64,000 nucleotides of DNA from Thalassotalea sp. HSM 43 (GCF_004752005.1 NZ_CP038493.1:2876302-2940301); one strand, 5' to 3'; shown: positions 16,666 to 26,482, numbered from the stretch's first letter. Notes: generated from the letters alone by a model not told the origin. A program made the numbers and translations.

Positions 16666-17292
16666 ATGGACGATCCAAACGAAATAATTTACCCACAAGT
16701 CACGCCGATCTACGTCAAATTAATGCAAATTGGCGTAGCTGTTATTTTGCTGTTGATGATCCTTAACCTATCGGTTATGGGCGTCGATGATAGTGAAGAT
16801 TTGTTAGACAAGCATTTTGATGCGGTTGCCAAGCAACATCTACTGCAAGCGGTCAACACCAGTAAGGTGTTATTGGCGGATAAAAACAAACAACAAATAC
16901 AAGCCTTTGTCAGTTCTCTAGCCGACGCTGACTTTGTCGAGCAAGCGGTACTGTATGACAGTAAAGGTGAGGCGATTGCCAGTTCTGACAATCAAACCAG
17001 TATCCAACAATTGTACGGTTTGTCACTTGGCAGCGAGTCTCAAGCCGCTGACTATGTGCCATTTATAGAAGAAATTCGTGAGCAAAAGTTGTATGGCTAT
17101 TTGCGCATGAATTTGGTTAAGCAAAACGTCACTGAACAGATGCAAGGTCAGATTTATTCGCAATTTGAATTGTTTCGCATCATGTTGATTACAGCGGTTG
17201 TGGCCGGTTTCTTATTAACTCGCGGCTTAAGTCGATTTTCACGTCACGGCCTACGTTTGCCGATTAAATCTCGCCAGAGAAACTCCCCTTAG
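16666..17292 (+). CDS. smp: Smp/YtjB family membrane protein
   Basis: A 208-residue inner-membrane protein. One transmembrane segment is at about 20-41 (LMQIGVAVILLLMILNLSVMG), a periplasmic region of roughly 130 residues follows, and a second segment is near 172-190 (FRIMLITAVVAGFLLTRG). The C-terminus is basic. The topology, size and position divergent from serB match the E. coli YtjB (Smp) protein, whose function is not well defined. A PAS-like or sensor role for the periplasmic part is possible. Confidence 0.7.
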   Translation: MDDPNEIIYPQVTPIYVKLMQIGVAVILLLMILNLSVMGVDDSEDLLDKHFDAVAKQHLLQAVNTSKVLLADKNKQQIQAFVSSLADADFVEQAVLYDSKGEAIASSDNQTSIQQLYGLSLGSESQAADYVPFIEEIREQKLYGYLRMNLVKQNVTEQMQGQIYSQFELFRIMLITAVVAGFLLTRGLSRFSRHGLRLPIKSRQRNSP

Positions 17293-17342
17293 TTGTCAAT
17301 TGTCTACTATGGTTTATGTATGTATTCGAATAAGAGAATAGT

Positions 17343-18176
17343 ATGCATAAACCATCACCAATTCAGTTAATAGACAACCCTGCCTGCTTAGAAGATGTTG
17401 ATTTAAATAACAGCTTTGAAGACGGTAAAAAACAGTATCAAAAAACCTTAGCCAAACTGCAAAAGCAATTGTTGATCGTCCAACAAGCCTATTTTCATCA
17501 AGGCCATCGAGCCATATTGGTGTTTGAAGGCTGGGACGCGGCCGGTAAAGGTGGCGCGATCAGACGCGTTACTGAGAAGCTCGACCCGCGTGGCTTTCGC
17601 GTATATCCCATTGCTGCACCAAATCAGGAAGAGCAGAGCAAGCATTACCTGTTTCGTTTCCAAAAACGACTGCCACCTGCTGGGCGTATTGGCATTTTTG
17701 ACCGCTCTTATTATGGACGCGTGTTAGTCGAGCGAGTCGAAGGCTTTGCCAGTAAAAAGCAATGGCAACGAGCGTATCAGGAAATCAATGAATTTGAACG
17801 CCAACTAAGCGATGACGGTGCTCGCATTATTAAGATTTTCATGCACATAAGTGAAGATGAGCAGCTAAAGCGCTTTGAAGAACGTTTACAAAACCCGTAT
17901 AAACGTTGGAAATTAACCGAAGAAGATATTCGTAATCGGGAAAAGTGGCCTGACTATCATCAGGCGATAAATGACATGTTTCGCCAAACATCCACCAATC
18001 ACAGCCAATGGCAAGTGATCAGTGGTAATCATAAATGGAGCGCACGCATCAGTGTGCTTAAGTACTTAGTCGATACCTTATCAGCAGGCGTTGATATCAG
18101 TCCGCCGCCGGTAGATGACAATATTGTCGCTTTAGCGAAACAGCAACTTGGTATTAATCCCCAAGAAATTGATTAA
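17343..18176 (+). CDS. ppk2: Polyphosphate kinase 2 family protein
   Basis: A 277-residue PPK2-family phosphotransferase that moves phosphate between polyphosphate and nucleotides. Walker A is GWDAAGKGG at 63-71 and the Walker B-like motif is IFDRSYYGRVL (118-128). The lid region KRWKLTEEDIRNREKW is near 196. Length fits single-domain PPK2 enzymes, and the exact subclass (AMP, ADP or GDP acceptor) cannot be told by eye. The coding region overlaps the convergent TatD gene by 23 bases. Confidence 0.92.
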   Translation: MHKPSPIQLIDNPACLEDVDLNNSFEDGKKQYQKTLAKLQKQLLIVQQAYFHQGHRAILVFEGWDAAGKGGAIRRVTEKLDPRGFRVYPIAAPNQEEQSKHYLFRFQKRLPPAGRIGIFDRSYYGRVLVERVEGFASKKQWQRAYQEINEFERQLSDDGARIIKIFMHISEDEQLKRFEERLQNPYKRWKLTEEDIRNREKWPDYHQAINDMFRQTSTNHSQWQVISGNHKWSARISVLKYLVDTLSAGVDISPPPVDDNIVALAKQQLGINPQEID

Positions 18177-18909
18177 CATTCGCCTCGATTTGCTCGGCGA
18201 TCACCTCGGCTGATTCACTTCTCAAACTGAGCAGTTGTTCAAAAACCTTGGGTAGATACTTAGGTGAATTATCGAGCCCTTGAAAACCTTGTAATGGCAT
18301 TGCTGGCGCATCAGTTTCCAATACAATGTGCTGCAGTGGAATTTTACTTACGGCATCACGCGTTTTCGCCGCACGGTCGTAGGTAATGGTGCCGCCAATA
18401 CCCAGCTTAAAGCCTAAATCAATATAGGCTTTGGCTTGCTGGTAGTTTCCTGAGAATGCATGGACAATACCGGCTTTTTCTAATCCGGTGCGTTGCAAAT
18501 GAGGCATTATCAAGTGATGACTTTTTCTATGATGAACGATTACCGGTAAATTGAGCTGCTTGGCGATAGCCAGTTGCGCTGCAAAATACTCCTGTTGTTT
18601 TTCCAGATGCTCTACGGCACCGTCGATACCTATCTCACCAATCGCGGCGATGTTATGCTCAACCGCCAGTTCTTGCAATAACCAAAGATCTTGCTCTGTG
18701 GCTTTTTCTATCCACCAAGGGTGTAAGCCTAAACATGGGGTAATGCCTTGATAGCGTTGCGCCAAGCCCAAAACGCGCGACCAGCGTTTACGGGTGATGC
18801 CAGGGACGATAAAGCGTTTAATGCCCAATTGTTGGCACTGAAACATAAGGTCATCGCGAATATCATCGAATTCTCTAAAATCTAGGTGGCAATGGCTATC
18901 GGTAAACAT
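18154..18909 (-). CDS. TatD family hydrolase
   Basis: A 251-residue TIM-barrel metal-dependent nuclease of the TatD family (YcfH/YjjV group). Metal ligands start with DSHCHLDF (H6, H8), then GEIGID, VIVHHRK and ETDAPAMPLQG, all present. It probably acts as a 3' exonuclease or D-Tyr-tRNA-type deacylase, and the family includes enzymes with unclear substrates. The 3' end overlaps ppk2 tail to tail. Confidence 0.9.
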   Translation of the reverse strand: MFTDSHCHLDFREFDDIRDDLMFQCQQLGIKRFIVPGITRKRWSRVLGLAQRYQGITPCLGLHPWWIEKATEQDLWLLQELAVEHNIAAIGEIGIDGAVEHLEKQQEYFAAQLAIAKQLNLPVIVHHRKSHHLIMPHLQRTGLEKAGIVHAFSGNYQQAKAYIDLGFKLGIGGTITYDRAAKTRDAVSKIPLQHIVLETDAPAMPLQGFQGLDNSPKYLPKVFEQLLSLRSESAEVIAEQIEANVNQFLGD

Positions 18910-19107
18910 AGTGTATGGCGAACTCCGGCAAGATAAAGGCTATTGTTTCAATGTAGCAAAGACTGACCATTCTCGACAGTAAAGCGGTAAAATGTCGTTT
19001 GCTATGCCACATTATTTTGTATTTATTATAATAAAATCAGCGGATTATAATATGTTCTGTGTTCAATTTGTTGGTGACAAATTGTTTCTGTGGTTGGTGA
19101 GTAAGGG
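18910..19107. other. Spacer before heptanucleotide array
   Basis: About 200 bp upstream of the TatD gene. It is AT rich and probably includes its promoter. No gene or clear structure is visible. Confidence 0.3.
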
Positions 19108-19254
19108 CTAAGAGCTAAGAGCTAAGAACTAAGAACTAAGAGCTAAGAGCTAAGAGCTAAGAACTAAGAACTAAGAACTAAGAACTAAGAACTAAGAACT
19201 AAGAACTAAGAGCTAAGTGCTAAGAACTAAGGGCTAAGAACTAAGAGCTAAGAG
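19108..19254 (+). repeat. Tandem heptanucleotide array, 21 copies of CTAAGRR
   Basis: Twenty-one consecutive 7-bp units run without a gap. Most are CTAAGAA or CTAAGAG, with single CTAAGTG and CTAAGGG units, in blocks (2 AG, 2 AA, 3 AG, 7 AA and so on). A related array of opposite sense is at 58210-58272. The array lies between convergent/divergent core genes and does not look coding. Confidence 0.95.
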
Positions 19255-19445
19255 CAATGCATCGGCAAAAGATGTTTGGCAGGCATTGATCATCCAAAGA
19301 TCATCGTAGCCACCTGTTGAGTATTGGCTTGGCTACTTCAGCAAGTTGGCCAATCGCTCAGGTCGCCAAGTTGATGCCAACAAAGCCATGCCCAATAAAC
19401 GCGAGTTTATTTTGCTTAACAATAAGTAAACTTTTTAAGTGAGCG
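19255..19445. other. Spacer after heptanucleotide array
   Basis: No gene or clear structure is seen between the array and the YdcH-like gene, apart from short GCCAA/TTGGC words (19330-19400) that could form weak hairpins. Confidence 0.3.
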
Positions 19446-19685
19446 TTAAGCGTCTTTGAGTTTTGCGTATAAATAGTCTTTTAATACCGCACGATCATGC
19501 TTCATTTGATGCATATTTTCGTCATCAATCGGTGCCGCATTAAGTTCAAGCTCACGAATTTCTTTATCGAGTTGGTCGTATTTTTGCGCATCAGCGGCAA
19601 ATTTTGCATCGCTTTTGATCAGTGATTTTAATGTATCTAGATATTCTGGGAATTCATTCTTCAAGGAGTGGCTTTCACCTAGCAT
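19446..19685 (-). CDS. YdcH family protein (DUF465)
   Basis: A 79-residue helical protein. The pattern FPEYLDTLKSL...FAADAQKYDQLDKEIRELE followed by MHQMKHDRAVLKDYLYAKL fits the DUF465/YdcH family, a short antiparallel helical hairpin. Function is unknown. It is a single gene with no operon partner. Confidence 0.8.
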   Translation of the reverse strand: MLGESHSLKNEFPEYLDTLKSLIKSDAKFAADAQKYDQLDKEIRELELNAAPIDDENMHQMKHDRAVLKDYLYAKLKDA

Positions 19686-19840
19686 AAATCGGCCTCTTAT
19701 AGATTGGTTCGGTTAATTAAAATAACTATCTATAAAGCTAGCACAAAATTTTTCGCTTGCTTAACCACTCATAGAGCTATCCTGGCTTGTGGGCATAAAT
19801 GCCGACTTTGTGCCAATCGCAGCATTCAATTAAGTGCAGT

Positions 19841-20707
19841 TTAATATTGTTTTTCTAATATATCTTTTGAGTCGCTGATATAAACAGGCTTACTTTCAGT
19901 AGCCGTAATAAAAAACACTTTTTTTATGTGCTCCAAATTGCTTGGGAAATCTGCAATATCGTCTGTATTTTTCCAATTACCAGCACCAACGACAGCTACT
20001 TGTTCTCCTTGCTCAAGAACACCTTCATCAAAACGAATTGCTTCATGATAATTAATAAATGAATGGTGCAGGACATCCATTTCTTTTAACGTATTTATGG
20101 CCATTTCTTTGTCTTTGGGATTAAAAGATTGGCATGATAACTTTTCGTAGTGATGATCATTGTGGATACTTACGTTTGCGTTTTCGTATGAAATATACGC
20201 AAAATGCTCGCCGCATTCGATCATGAAGTTCACCCCTTTATTGACGGTTTTAATTGTTTCCCATCCTGTATTTGTAGTTACATTATTACCATTATGGGAA
20301 ACCCGTTCGACTTCTTGTTTGGCCGTAACAATATAGGCACTACATGACCGATTTGTAATAGGTGAGGTTAGATCATCTGACAAAGGAATAAGTTTATTTT
20401 GGATGCGGACTATTTCGCCTGACTTACAATTAGATAAACTTACTAACTCTCTTTCTTTAAAAGTTCGGATTCTTTTTTTCGCTCCCCAGTAGTAAGAATA
20501 AAAGTTATAGGCAAAATATAGAGGTATAAAGGTTGTTATAGCTGCGAGGAAAATGCGATTAAAGGTAGATTCATCCCATACTGTGAAAAACCAATCGTTT
20601 GTTTCTGAAAGATACCAACCGAGTTGGAGGCTAGCAATAAAACCAACCATAGAACCAAACATTAATATGTAATAAAAATGGGTTTCATTTAATTTCAAAG
20701 TTAACAC
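19841..20707 (-). CDS. Membrane protein with GIDE-like domain
   Basis: A 288-residue protein. Two transmembrane segments near the N-terminus (about 12-31 and 50-68) are followed by a cytoplasmic domain of about 210 residues. The motif PLSDDLTSPITNRSCSAYIV (about 108-127) resembles the 'PLTSPLSGRPCVYYR' signature of GIDE/BAM-type domains, which are found in bacteria and in mitochondrial E3 ligases (MULAN). Its role in bacteria is unclear. I am moderately confident of the domain and not of the function. Confidence 0.55.
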   Translation of the reverse strand: MLTLKLNETHFYYILMFGSMVGFIASLQLGWYLSETNDWFFTVWDESTFNRIFLAAITTFIPLYFAYNFYSYYWGAKKRIRTFKERELVSLSNCKSGEIVRIQNKLIPLSDDLTSPITNRSCSAYIVTAKQEVERVSHNGNNVTTNTGWETIKTVNKGVNFMIECGEHFAYISYENANVSIHNDHHYEKLSCQSFNPKDKEMAINTLKEMDVLHHSFINYHEAIRFDEGVLEQGEQVAVVGAGNWKNTDDIADFPSNLEHIKKVFFITATESKPVYISDSKDILEKQY

Positions 20708-20835
20708 CTTTATGCCTGCTGCTCGCTCAATACGGAAGTTGCATCCTCTACATCTTTCGTAATTTACCGATTAAAAGCTTAAAGTCAAACCAAATACATC
20801 GAGCAACAATTAACTTAATTAGAACCGCCCAAAAA

Positions 20836-20860
20836 AAAGGGTAAGCTAAGCTTACCCTTT
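20836..20860 (-). terminator. Terminator of argS
   Basis: AAAGGGTAAG (20836-20845) pairs with CTTACCCTTT (20851-20860). The A-run at 20831-20838 becomes a T-run on the reverse strand, 24 bp beyond the argS stop. Confidence 0.85.
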
Positions 20861-20883
20861 AATGTGTTGATGTGGTATTTGGC

Positions 20884-22623
20884 TTACATGCGATCCATCA
20901 CTTCAATGCCAAGTAAGTCCAAGCCTTGCTCTAATGTACGAGCAATAACATGGCATAAATGTAGGCGAGATAACTTAACTGACTCGTCAATGCCATCTTT
21001 TAAGATAGGGCAGGCTTCGTAGAAGCTCATGTACAAGCTGGCTAATTCATATAAGTAGCTACACAATAAGTTAGGCGTACACTCGGCGATAACTTGATCA
21101 AGTACTTCTTCAAATTGCAGTAACTTAACCGCTAAGGCTTTTTCTTGTGGTTGTGCAACGACAATATCACTCGTAATAGATGTTGCATCTATACCGGCTT
21201 TTTTGAAAATACTTTGCACACGGGTAAACGCATATTGTAAGTAAGGTGCGGTAGCGCCTTCAAAGCTCAACATGGTTTTCCAGTTAAAGATGTAATCTGA
21301 GGTACGGTTTTTTGATAAATCAGCGTACTTAACCGCACCGATACCAACTTTACGGGCAACTTCTTTGCGTTCTTGCTCAGAAAAATCCGCAATTTTGTCG
21401 GCCATCAATTGCTCGGCACGAGTTACTGCTTCTTCTAATAGCTCCGCTAATTTAACGGTGCCACCAGTACGGGTTTTAAATGGCTTACCATCATCACCCA
21501 TCATCATGCCAAACGGGCAATGATCATAGGCAGTCGTCTCTGGTAAATAACCGGCTTTACGAGCTGTGATTTCTACTTGCTTAAAATGCAGGGCTTGGCG
21601 AGCATCAGTAAAGATGATGATGCGATCGGCACCAAGCGTGCCAGCACGATGGCGACAAGCGCTTAAATCTGTGGTTGCGTACAAGTAACCACCACCAGAT
21701 TTTTGCACGATAAATACCGAAGGATCACCGGCTTTATTGGCCATCTCTTCAATAAATACAACTTTTGCACCTTGGTCTTCAACAGCGATATGTTTCGCCA
21801 TTAAATCGTCAATCACTGCCGATAAATCTGGGTTATAAGCACTTTCACCCATGATGTCATCACGGCTTAAGGTGACGTTTAGTTTGTCGTAAATTTCTTC
21901 TGAATGATGAATAGAGATATCGATAAACTGTTGCCATAAGGCCAAACAGTCAGCGTCACCACCTTGCAGTTTCACCACATAATCACGGGCGCGATCAGCA
22001 AAACCTTCTTCTTCATCAAAACGCACTTTTGCTTCACGGTAGAAGTTCTCTAAGTCAGCAAGCGCGGTTTCTGCCACTTCATTACTGGCAAGCTTATCGC
22101 TTAAGTGTGCCAACAACATACCAAACTGAGTACCCCAGTCACCCATATGGTTTTGGCGAATAACTTTTTCACCACGAAACTCTAATGCGCGAACCACGGC
22201 ATCACCAATAATGGTGGAGCGTAAATGACCAACGTGCATTTCTTTGGCTAAGTTAGGCGCTGAGTAATCAACCACAACTGTTTTTGGTGTTTCGGCTTGG
22301 CTAACGTTTAATTTTGCGTCGTTGCTGACGCTGCCAAGTTGTGCACTTAACCAATCTTTGTCTAAGTGAATATTGATAAAACCTGGGCCTGCTAGTTCAA
22401 TATTGTCGGCAATGCCTTCAAGATTAAGGTTTTCAACAACCTTTTGTGCAAGCTCTCTTGGGTTGGTTTTTAACTTTTTCGCGGCACCCATGACACCATT
22501 GGCCTGGTAATCACCAAACTGTGGGCGAGATGACATGCTCACCGCTGGGTTAGTCTCTTCAGGCAAACCGGCAGCAATCATTGCTGCGTGTACTTTTTCA
22601 GTTAGTAAATGACGAATGTTCAT
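20884..22623 (-). CDS. argS: Arginyl-tRNA synthetase
   Basis: A 579-residue class I aminoacyl-tRNA synthetase that attaches arginine to tRNA-Arg. The HIGH-like motif is HVGH within SAPNLAKEMHVGHLRSTIIG. The N-terminal Add1 domain (MNIRHLLTEKV...) and C-terminal DALR anticodon-binding domain are both complete, and length is typical. The gene has its own terminator and starts 39 bp after the end of prfC. Confidence 0.98.
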   Translation of the reverse strand: MNIRHLLTEKVHAAMIAAGLPEETNPAVSMSSRPQFGDYQANGVMGAAKKLKTNPRELAQKVVENLNLEGIADNIELAGPGFINIHLDKDWLSAQLGSVSNDAKLNVSQAETPKTVVVDYSAPNLAKEMHVGHLRSTIIGDAVVRALEFRGEKVIRQNHMGDWGTQFGMLLAHLSDKLASNEVAETALADLENFYREAKVRFDEEEGFADRARDYVVKLQGGDADCLALWQQFIDISIHHSEEIYDKLNVTLSRDDIMGESAYNPDLSAVIDDLMAKHIAVEDQGAKVVFIEEMANKAGDPSVFIVQKSGGGYLYATTDLSACRHRAGTLGADRIIIFTDARQALHFKQVEITARKAGYLPETTAYDHCPFGMMMGDDGKPFKTRTGGTVKLAELLEEAVTRAEQLMADKIADFSEQERKEVARKVGIGAVKYADLSKNRTSDYIFNWKTMLSFEGATAPYLQYAFTRVQSIFKKAGIDATSITSDIVVAQPQEKALAVKLLQFEEVLDQVIAECTPNLLCSYLYELASLYMSFYEACPILKDGIDESVKLSRLHLCHVIARTLEQGLDLLGIEVMDRM

Positions 22624-22662
22624 TGTCTTTAATAATCTCTCAATGCAAATATTGCGATGGCA

Positions 22663-24243
22663 TTAATGTTCACGGGTTTTCTGGAATTGTACTTCCGGGT
22701 AACGTTCCTGAGTCAAGTTCAGGTTAACCATAGTAGGCGCGATATAGGTTAAGTTATTGCCACCATCTAAGGCTAGGTTATCATATGCTTTCTTCTCAAA
22801 AGTCGCCATGATCTTGTCATCATCACAATAAACCCAACGTGCAGTAGCAACCGAAATCGGTTCATAAATCGCATCAACGTTATATTCGGTTTTTAGGCGG
22901 TGTACAACCACCTCAAACTGTAGCACACCAACGGCACCAACAATCATGTCGTTGTTAGCCAAAGGTCTGAACACTTGCACAGCACCTTCTTCAGATAACT
23001 GAATTAAGCCTTTTTGTAATTGCTTGGCCTTTAACGGATCTCTCAGTCGGATACGGCGGAACATTTCCGGTGCGAAGTTTGGAATACCGCTGAACTTCAT
23101 TTCTTCACCATCGGTAAAGGTGTCACCAATTTGAATCGAGCCGTGATTGTGCAAACCAATGATGTCACCGGCAAACGCTTGTTCTACGTTGGAGCGGTCA
23201 CCAGCCATAAAGGTTACGGCATCGGCTATTTTGACATCTTTACCAATACGAACTTGGCGCATTTTCATGCCTTTGCTGTAGCTACCAGAGCAAATACGCA
23301 TAAAGGCGATGCGGTCACGATGTTTTGGATCCATGTTGGCTTGTATTTTAAACACAAAACCTGAGAACTTTTCTTCAGCGGCTTCAACGGTGCGAGTATT
23401 GGTTTGGCGCGATTGTGGTGCAGGAGCCCACTCGGTCAAACCATCTAGCATATGGTCGACACCAAAGTTACCTAATGCGGTACCGAAATAGACAGGTGTA
23501 AGCTCACCGGCTAAAAACTCGTCAAGATCAAACTCGTGACAAGCACCTTGCACTAGCTCCATTTCTTCACGGAAATCTTCGGCGAAATGACCAATGCGTT
23601 GATCAAGTTCCGGGTTATCCAAACCTTTAATGACGATGCGTTCTTGAATCGTATGGCCTTGGCCTGTTTGGTATAAAATGGTTTCGTCAGTTAGCAGGTT
23701 GTAGACGCCTTTAAACTCTTTACCCATACCGATTGGCCAGGTAATTGGCGCACATTTTATTTTTAAGACGTCTTCGACTTCATCCATTACCTCGATAGGA
23801 TCACGCACATCGCGGTCCATCTTGTTCATAAAGGTAATAATAGGCGTGTCGCGCAAGCGGGTAACTTCCATCAACTTAATGGTTCGATCCTCAACACCTT
23901 TAGCGGTGTCGATAACCATCAAACAAGAGTCAACGGCGGTAAGCGTACGATAGGTATCTTCCGAGAAATCTTCGTGACCTGGAGTATCAAGTAGATTGAC
24001 CAAACAATCGTCATATGGAAATTGCATTACCGAGGTAGTAATTGAAATACCACGGTCTTTTTCCATTTCCATCCAGTCAGACTTGGCATGTTGCCCTGAT
24101 TTTTTACCTTTTACGGTACCTGCGGATTGAATCGCTTGACCGAATAACAGTACTTTTTCTGTGATGGTTGTCTTACCAGCATCGGGATGCGAGATGATCG
24201 CAAATGTTCGACGCTTGTTTACTTCCTGCTGTTGGATTGACAT
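22663..24243 (-). CDS. prfC: Peptide chain release factor 3
   Basis: A 526-residue GTPase that recycles RF1 and RF2 from the ribosome. The G1 motif is SHPDAGKTT (about 18-26), G3 is DTPGHEDFS, and G4 is MNKMDRD. Length and C-terminal sequence match RF3. It sits upstream of argS on the same strand. Confidence 0.98.
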   Translation of the reverse strand: MSIQQQEVNKRRTFAIISHPDAGKTTITEKVLLFGQAIQSAGTVKGKKSGQHAKSDWMEMEKDRGISITTSVMQFPYDDCLVNLLDTPGHEDFSEDTYRTLTAVDSCLMVIDTAKGVEDRTIKLMEVTRLRDTPIITFMNKMDRDVRDPIEVMDEVEDVLKIKCAPITWPIGMGKEFKGVYNLLTDETILYQTGQGHTIQERIVIKGLDNPELDQRIGHFAEDFREEMELVQGACHEFDLDEFLAGELTPVYFGTALGNFGVDHMLDGLTEWAPAPQSRQTNTRTVEAAEEKFSGFVFKIQANMDPKHRDRIAFMRICSGSYSKGMKMRQVRIGKDVKIADAVTFMAGDRSNVEQAFAGDIIGLHNHGSIQIGDTFTDGEEMKFSGIPNFAPEMFRRIRLRDPLKAKQLQKGLIQLSEEGAVQVFRPLANNDMIVGAVGVLQFEVVVHRLKTEYNVDAIYEPISVATARWVYCDDDKIMATFEKKAYDNLALDGGNNLTYIAPTMVNLNLTQERYPEVQFQKTREH

Positions 24244-24440
24244 ACGTTACGCTTACCAAAAAATCTAGATTAATATATTGGCCGTGACGCAACAAATTGT
24301 AGCTGGCGTCGACGGTTAAATTTTGCACTTGTGCAAAGGCGCAACATTATACAGAAAACAACCATTAAGAGCAGTATCTTTGCGGATAAAATTTGTATTT
24401 TTTTCAGCTTTTTGGCTGGAAATATCGATCAGTGGGGCAG

Positions 24441-24893
24441 TTATAAGCGACGCTGCATAACAATGGCATCTTCGTAACCCGTTGCACATGGGTAATAGCC
24501 GGTGCGTCGGTGGGTCTCAGTAAAACCATTTTTAATATACAACATATGAGCTGCTAAGTTGCTGGCGCGTACTTCTAAGTGAATGGTTTTGACCTGCTTG
24601 TGCTTAGCAATATCGAGTAAGTCATCAAGCAATATCTGACCTAGGCCTTGACCTTGTGCATCTGGGTGGATACAGATTTCCATTAAGGTCATTTCATCGA
24701 TAACCACGTCGGCAACATAAAACCCGCAAAGCTGCTCATTGTCACGTATTTGTCGCGACTGATAGCGCCCGCCAATACAGCTGGCAAGAATTTTTTTGCT
24801 CCAAGGGTGTTGGTTACTGGCCAATTCTATGGCGTATACAGGCTCGATATCATCTTTAGTAAAGTCGCTAATGCAATGGCTGTGTGATGTCAT
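24441..24893 (-). CDS. rimI: Ribosomal-protein-alanine N-acetyltransferase
   Basis: A 150-residue GNAT acetyltransferase that modifies ribosomal protein S18. The acetyl-CoA loop is QGQGLGQILLDDLL (about 83-96). The C-terminal GFTETHRRTGYYP is typical of RimI. It starts one base after the end of the holD stop, so the two form an operon as in E. coli. Confidence 0.93.
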   Translation of the reverse strand: MTSHSHCISDFTKDDIEPVYAIELASNQHPWSKKILASCIGGRYQSRQIRDNEQLCGFYVADVVIDEMTLMEICIHPDAQGQGLGQILLDDLLDIAKHKQVKTIHLEVRASNLAAHMLYIKNGFTETHRRTGYYPCATGYEDAIVMQRRL

Positions 24894-24894
24894 C

Positions 24895-25431
24895 TTAGTT
24901 CTGGCCAGAAATGTGCTGACACAAAGCCTGCCACAGCTTTCGCTTTAATGTCGAAGAGGACTCTAAATTATTGATATCGGGTGTTATTAGGGTGTTCTGC
25001 TGATAGCTCACATCTGCATTGTCGGCAAATTTCCAAGTGAGCTTTTGCAATTGTAGACCGTCTTGTTGAAGAGCAATGTCTTGGGTTTGGACTTGCAATA
25101 CGTGAAGTACATCGGTCAATAATCGATTAGCCAATAGCATCTGCAGGTTTATCGCCGGCTCTGCTTTTTCTGGCTGTTGAGGTTGTTGCGCTGCCTGTGC
25201 AATGTGCGCCGTTTTTGCCGTTTGTGGCGCGGCATCGTGTGTTGACTCAACCGTTGTTAGCGCATCATTTGGGGTTTCTGTTTGTTGTTTAGGTGCTTGC
25301 TCTGACGGCTGGGCTGGCTGTTGAACCACCGTTTCTGCCTGTGATGGTTCAGCAAACGCACCTTGACGACGCTGCCAAACGGCAATGCCCATATGCGATA
25401 AATGTGAAAACTGTTTTGCGGTTAATGTCAT
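24895..25431 (-). CDS. holD: DNA polymerase III psi subunit
   Basis: A 178-residue protein that bridges the clamp loader and SSB in DNA polymerase III. The start chosen is the ATG at 25431, giving MTLTAKQFSHLSHMGIAVWQRR, the usual N-terminus for psi. A TTG at 25464 would add 11 residues. Central residues (about 30-85) are a low-complexity Gln/Pro/Ala linker. The C-terminal domain ends in KRKLWQALCQHI. It is followed directly by rimI. Confidence 0.85.
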   Translation of the reverse strand: MTLTAKQFSHLSHMGIAVWQRRQGAFAEPSQAETVVQQPAQPSEQAPKQQTETPNDALTTVESTHDAAPQTAKTAHIAQAAQQPQQPEKAEPAINLQMLLANRLLTDVLHVLQVQTQDIALQQDGLQLQKLTWKFADNADVSYQQNTLITPDINNLESSSTLKRKLWQALCQHISGQN

Positions 25432-25663
25432 TTTTTTGCTTTTGTATGCTGTTTTAGCGTGCAAGCGTTAACTAGCGGTATGGCCTGACGACGTAAGACT
25501 ATGATGACAGATTGTGTTAACTGACTCAAACACTAGCCGCAGCTATTAGCAACGTCTAACTGAAAACGGTGCGCATAAGGCTGAAATATATAAGCAGATG
25601 CGGCGAACTTATTTAATGAAAACAGATTTAAAAATGGAGATTTACAAAGAAAGAGAAGGAAGA

Positions 25664-25740
25664 TGGCAGGGGTGGAGAGACTCGAACTCCCAACCGTCGG
25701 TTTTGGAGACCGCCGTTCTACCAATTGGAACTACACCCCT
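25664..25740 (-). tRNA. tRNA-Trp (CCA)
   Basis: The reverse strand from 25740 folds as a full tRNA with encoded CCA end. The acceptor AGGGGTG pairs with CACCCCT, and the anticodon loop is CTCCAAA with anticodon CCA at 25706-25704. The sequence closely matches other proteobacterial tRNA-Trp genes. The outermost anticodon-stem pair (27-43) appears to be G-A. Confidence 0.95.
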
Positions 25741-25753
25741 GCAATGGCTGAGC

Positions 25754-25781
25754 ATTATACCTATGCTTGATCGCCTGTAAA
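25754..25781 (-). promoter_or_regulatory. Promoter of tRNA-Trp
   Basis: On the reverse strand TTTACA (25781-25776) and TATAAT (25759-25754) are 16 bp apart. The -10 ends 13 bp before the tRNA 5' end. Confidence 0.7.
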
Positions 25782-26052
25782 GAGGAATTTTTAAAAAAAT
25801 ATTTAAATGGATAAATTATCAACAATATTAACAAAAAATTAGCGAAAACCTCGATTTTTATTGCGCTATAGTGGAACGAATCAACAGTTTACAGCTTTGC
25901 AAATAACAAATTGTTTACATTTATAACGCTTAGTGATTGAATTTTAGTCAATGTATTACTAAGATGATTGCTTGCGACATGAGTCAATAATATGCATTGC
26001 TTGAACGAAGACGTTTTTCGATGACAGCAATCAACTTAAAAGGAGTTTAAGT
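25782..26052. other. AT-rich spacer
   Basis: A spacer of about 270 bp that probably holds the promoter of the following 65-residue gene. No other feature is seen. Confidence 0.3.
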
Positions 26053-26250
26053 GTGAAGATAATCAAAGCCGTGACCAAGTTTTTTGCCAAACCAGCAAAA
26101 ACAGAAAATAAAAAAGTTCAGGTTGATTTAAATTACGTTCAAAGTTATGCCCATGCAGATAGTGTGTTTGGCGAATCAGAAGACGCAGCAACAGCTGAAC
26201 AAAAAATGGATTGCGATAAACAAAAGCAATCTGAAACGGAAATCGCTTAA
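26053..26250 (+). CDS. Small hypothetical protein, 65 aa
   Basis: An unrecognised 65-residue basic-to-acidic protein that starts with GTG at 26053. AAGGAG (26039-26044) lies 8 bases upstream and fixes this start. The N-terminus is basic and amphipathic (MKIIKAVTKFFAKPAK), and the C-terminus is acidic and Gln-rich. It could lie along a membrane through its N-terminus. A weak terminator follows. Confidence 0.5.
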   Translation: MKIIKAVTKFFAKPAKTENKKVQVDLNYVQSYAHADSVFGESEDAATAEQKMDCDKQKQSETEIA

Positions 26251-26290
26251 GCTATTTTTACCCTTTAGCAACAATACAGATGAATTACTT

Positions 26291-26314
26291 AAGGCGGCAG
26301 TAGCGGCCTTTTTT
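26291..26314 (+). terminator. Possible terminator
   Basis: AAGGC (26291-26295) pairs with GCCTT (26306-26310), with an inner GC/GC pairing and a run of six T. Confidence 0.5.
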
Positions 26315-26482
26315 GATGCCTAAAATTCAATGAATGTGTCGATTCTTGCTTTATTTCCGGTATTTTATGCCATTTCACCTGTAACCAAGTGTTGAACTTG
26401 GTGAATTTCCTTGCCTATTGCCCGCCACGGTTTTAAAATTAGCCGTTTTTTTTAGGCTTTGGACAAGGTTAACAGCACGGTC

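Noticed and set aside
19108-19254. Possible CRISPR or coding repeat
   Set aside because: Seven-bp units without spacers. The heptad gives changing frames and no supported protein.
25598-25780. Short reading frame across the tRNA-Trp gene
   Set aside because: It covers the tRNA on the other strand and has no ribosome-binding site or family likeness.
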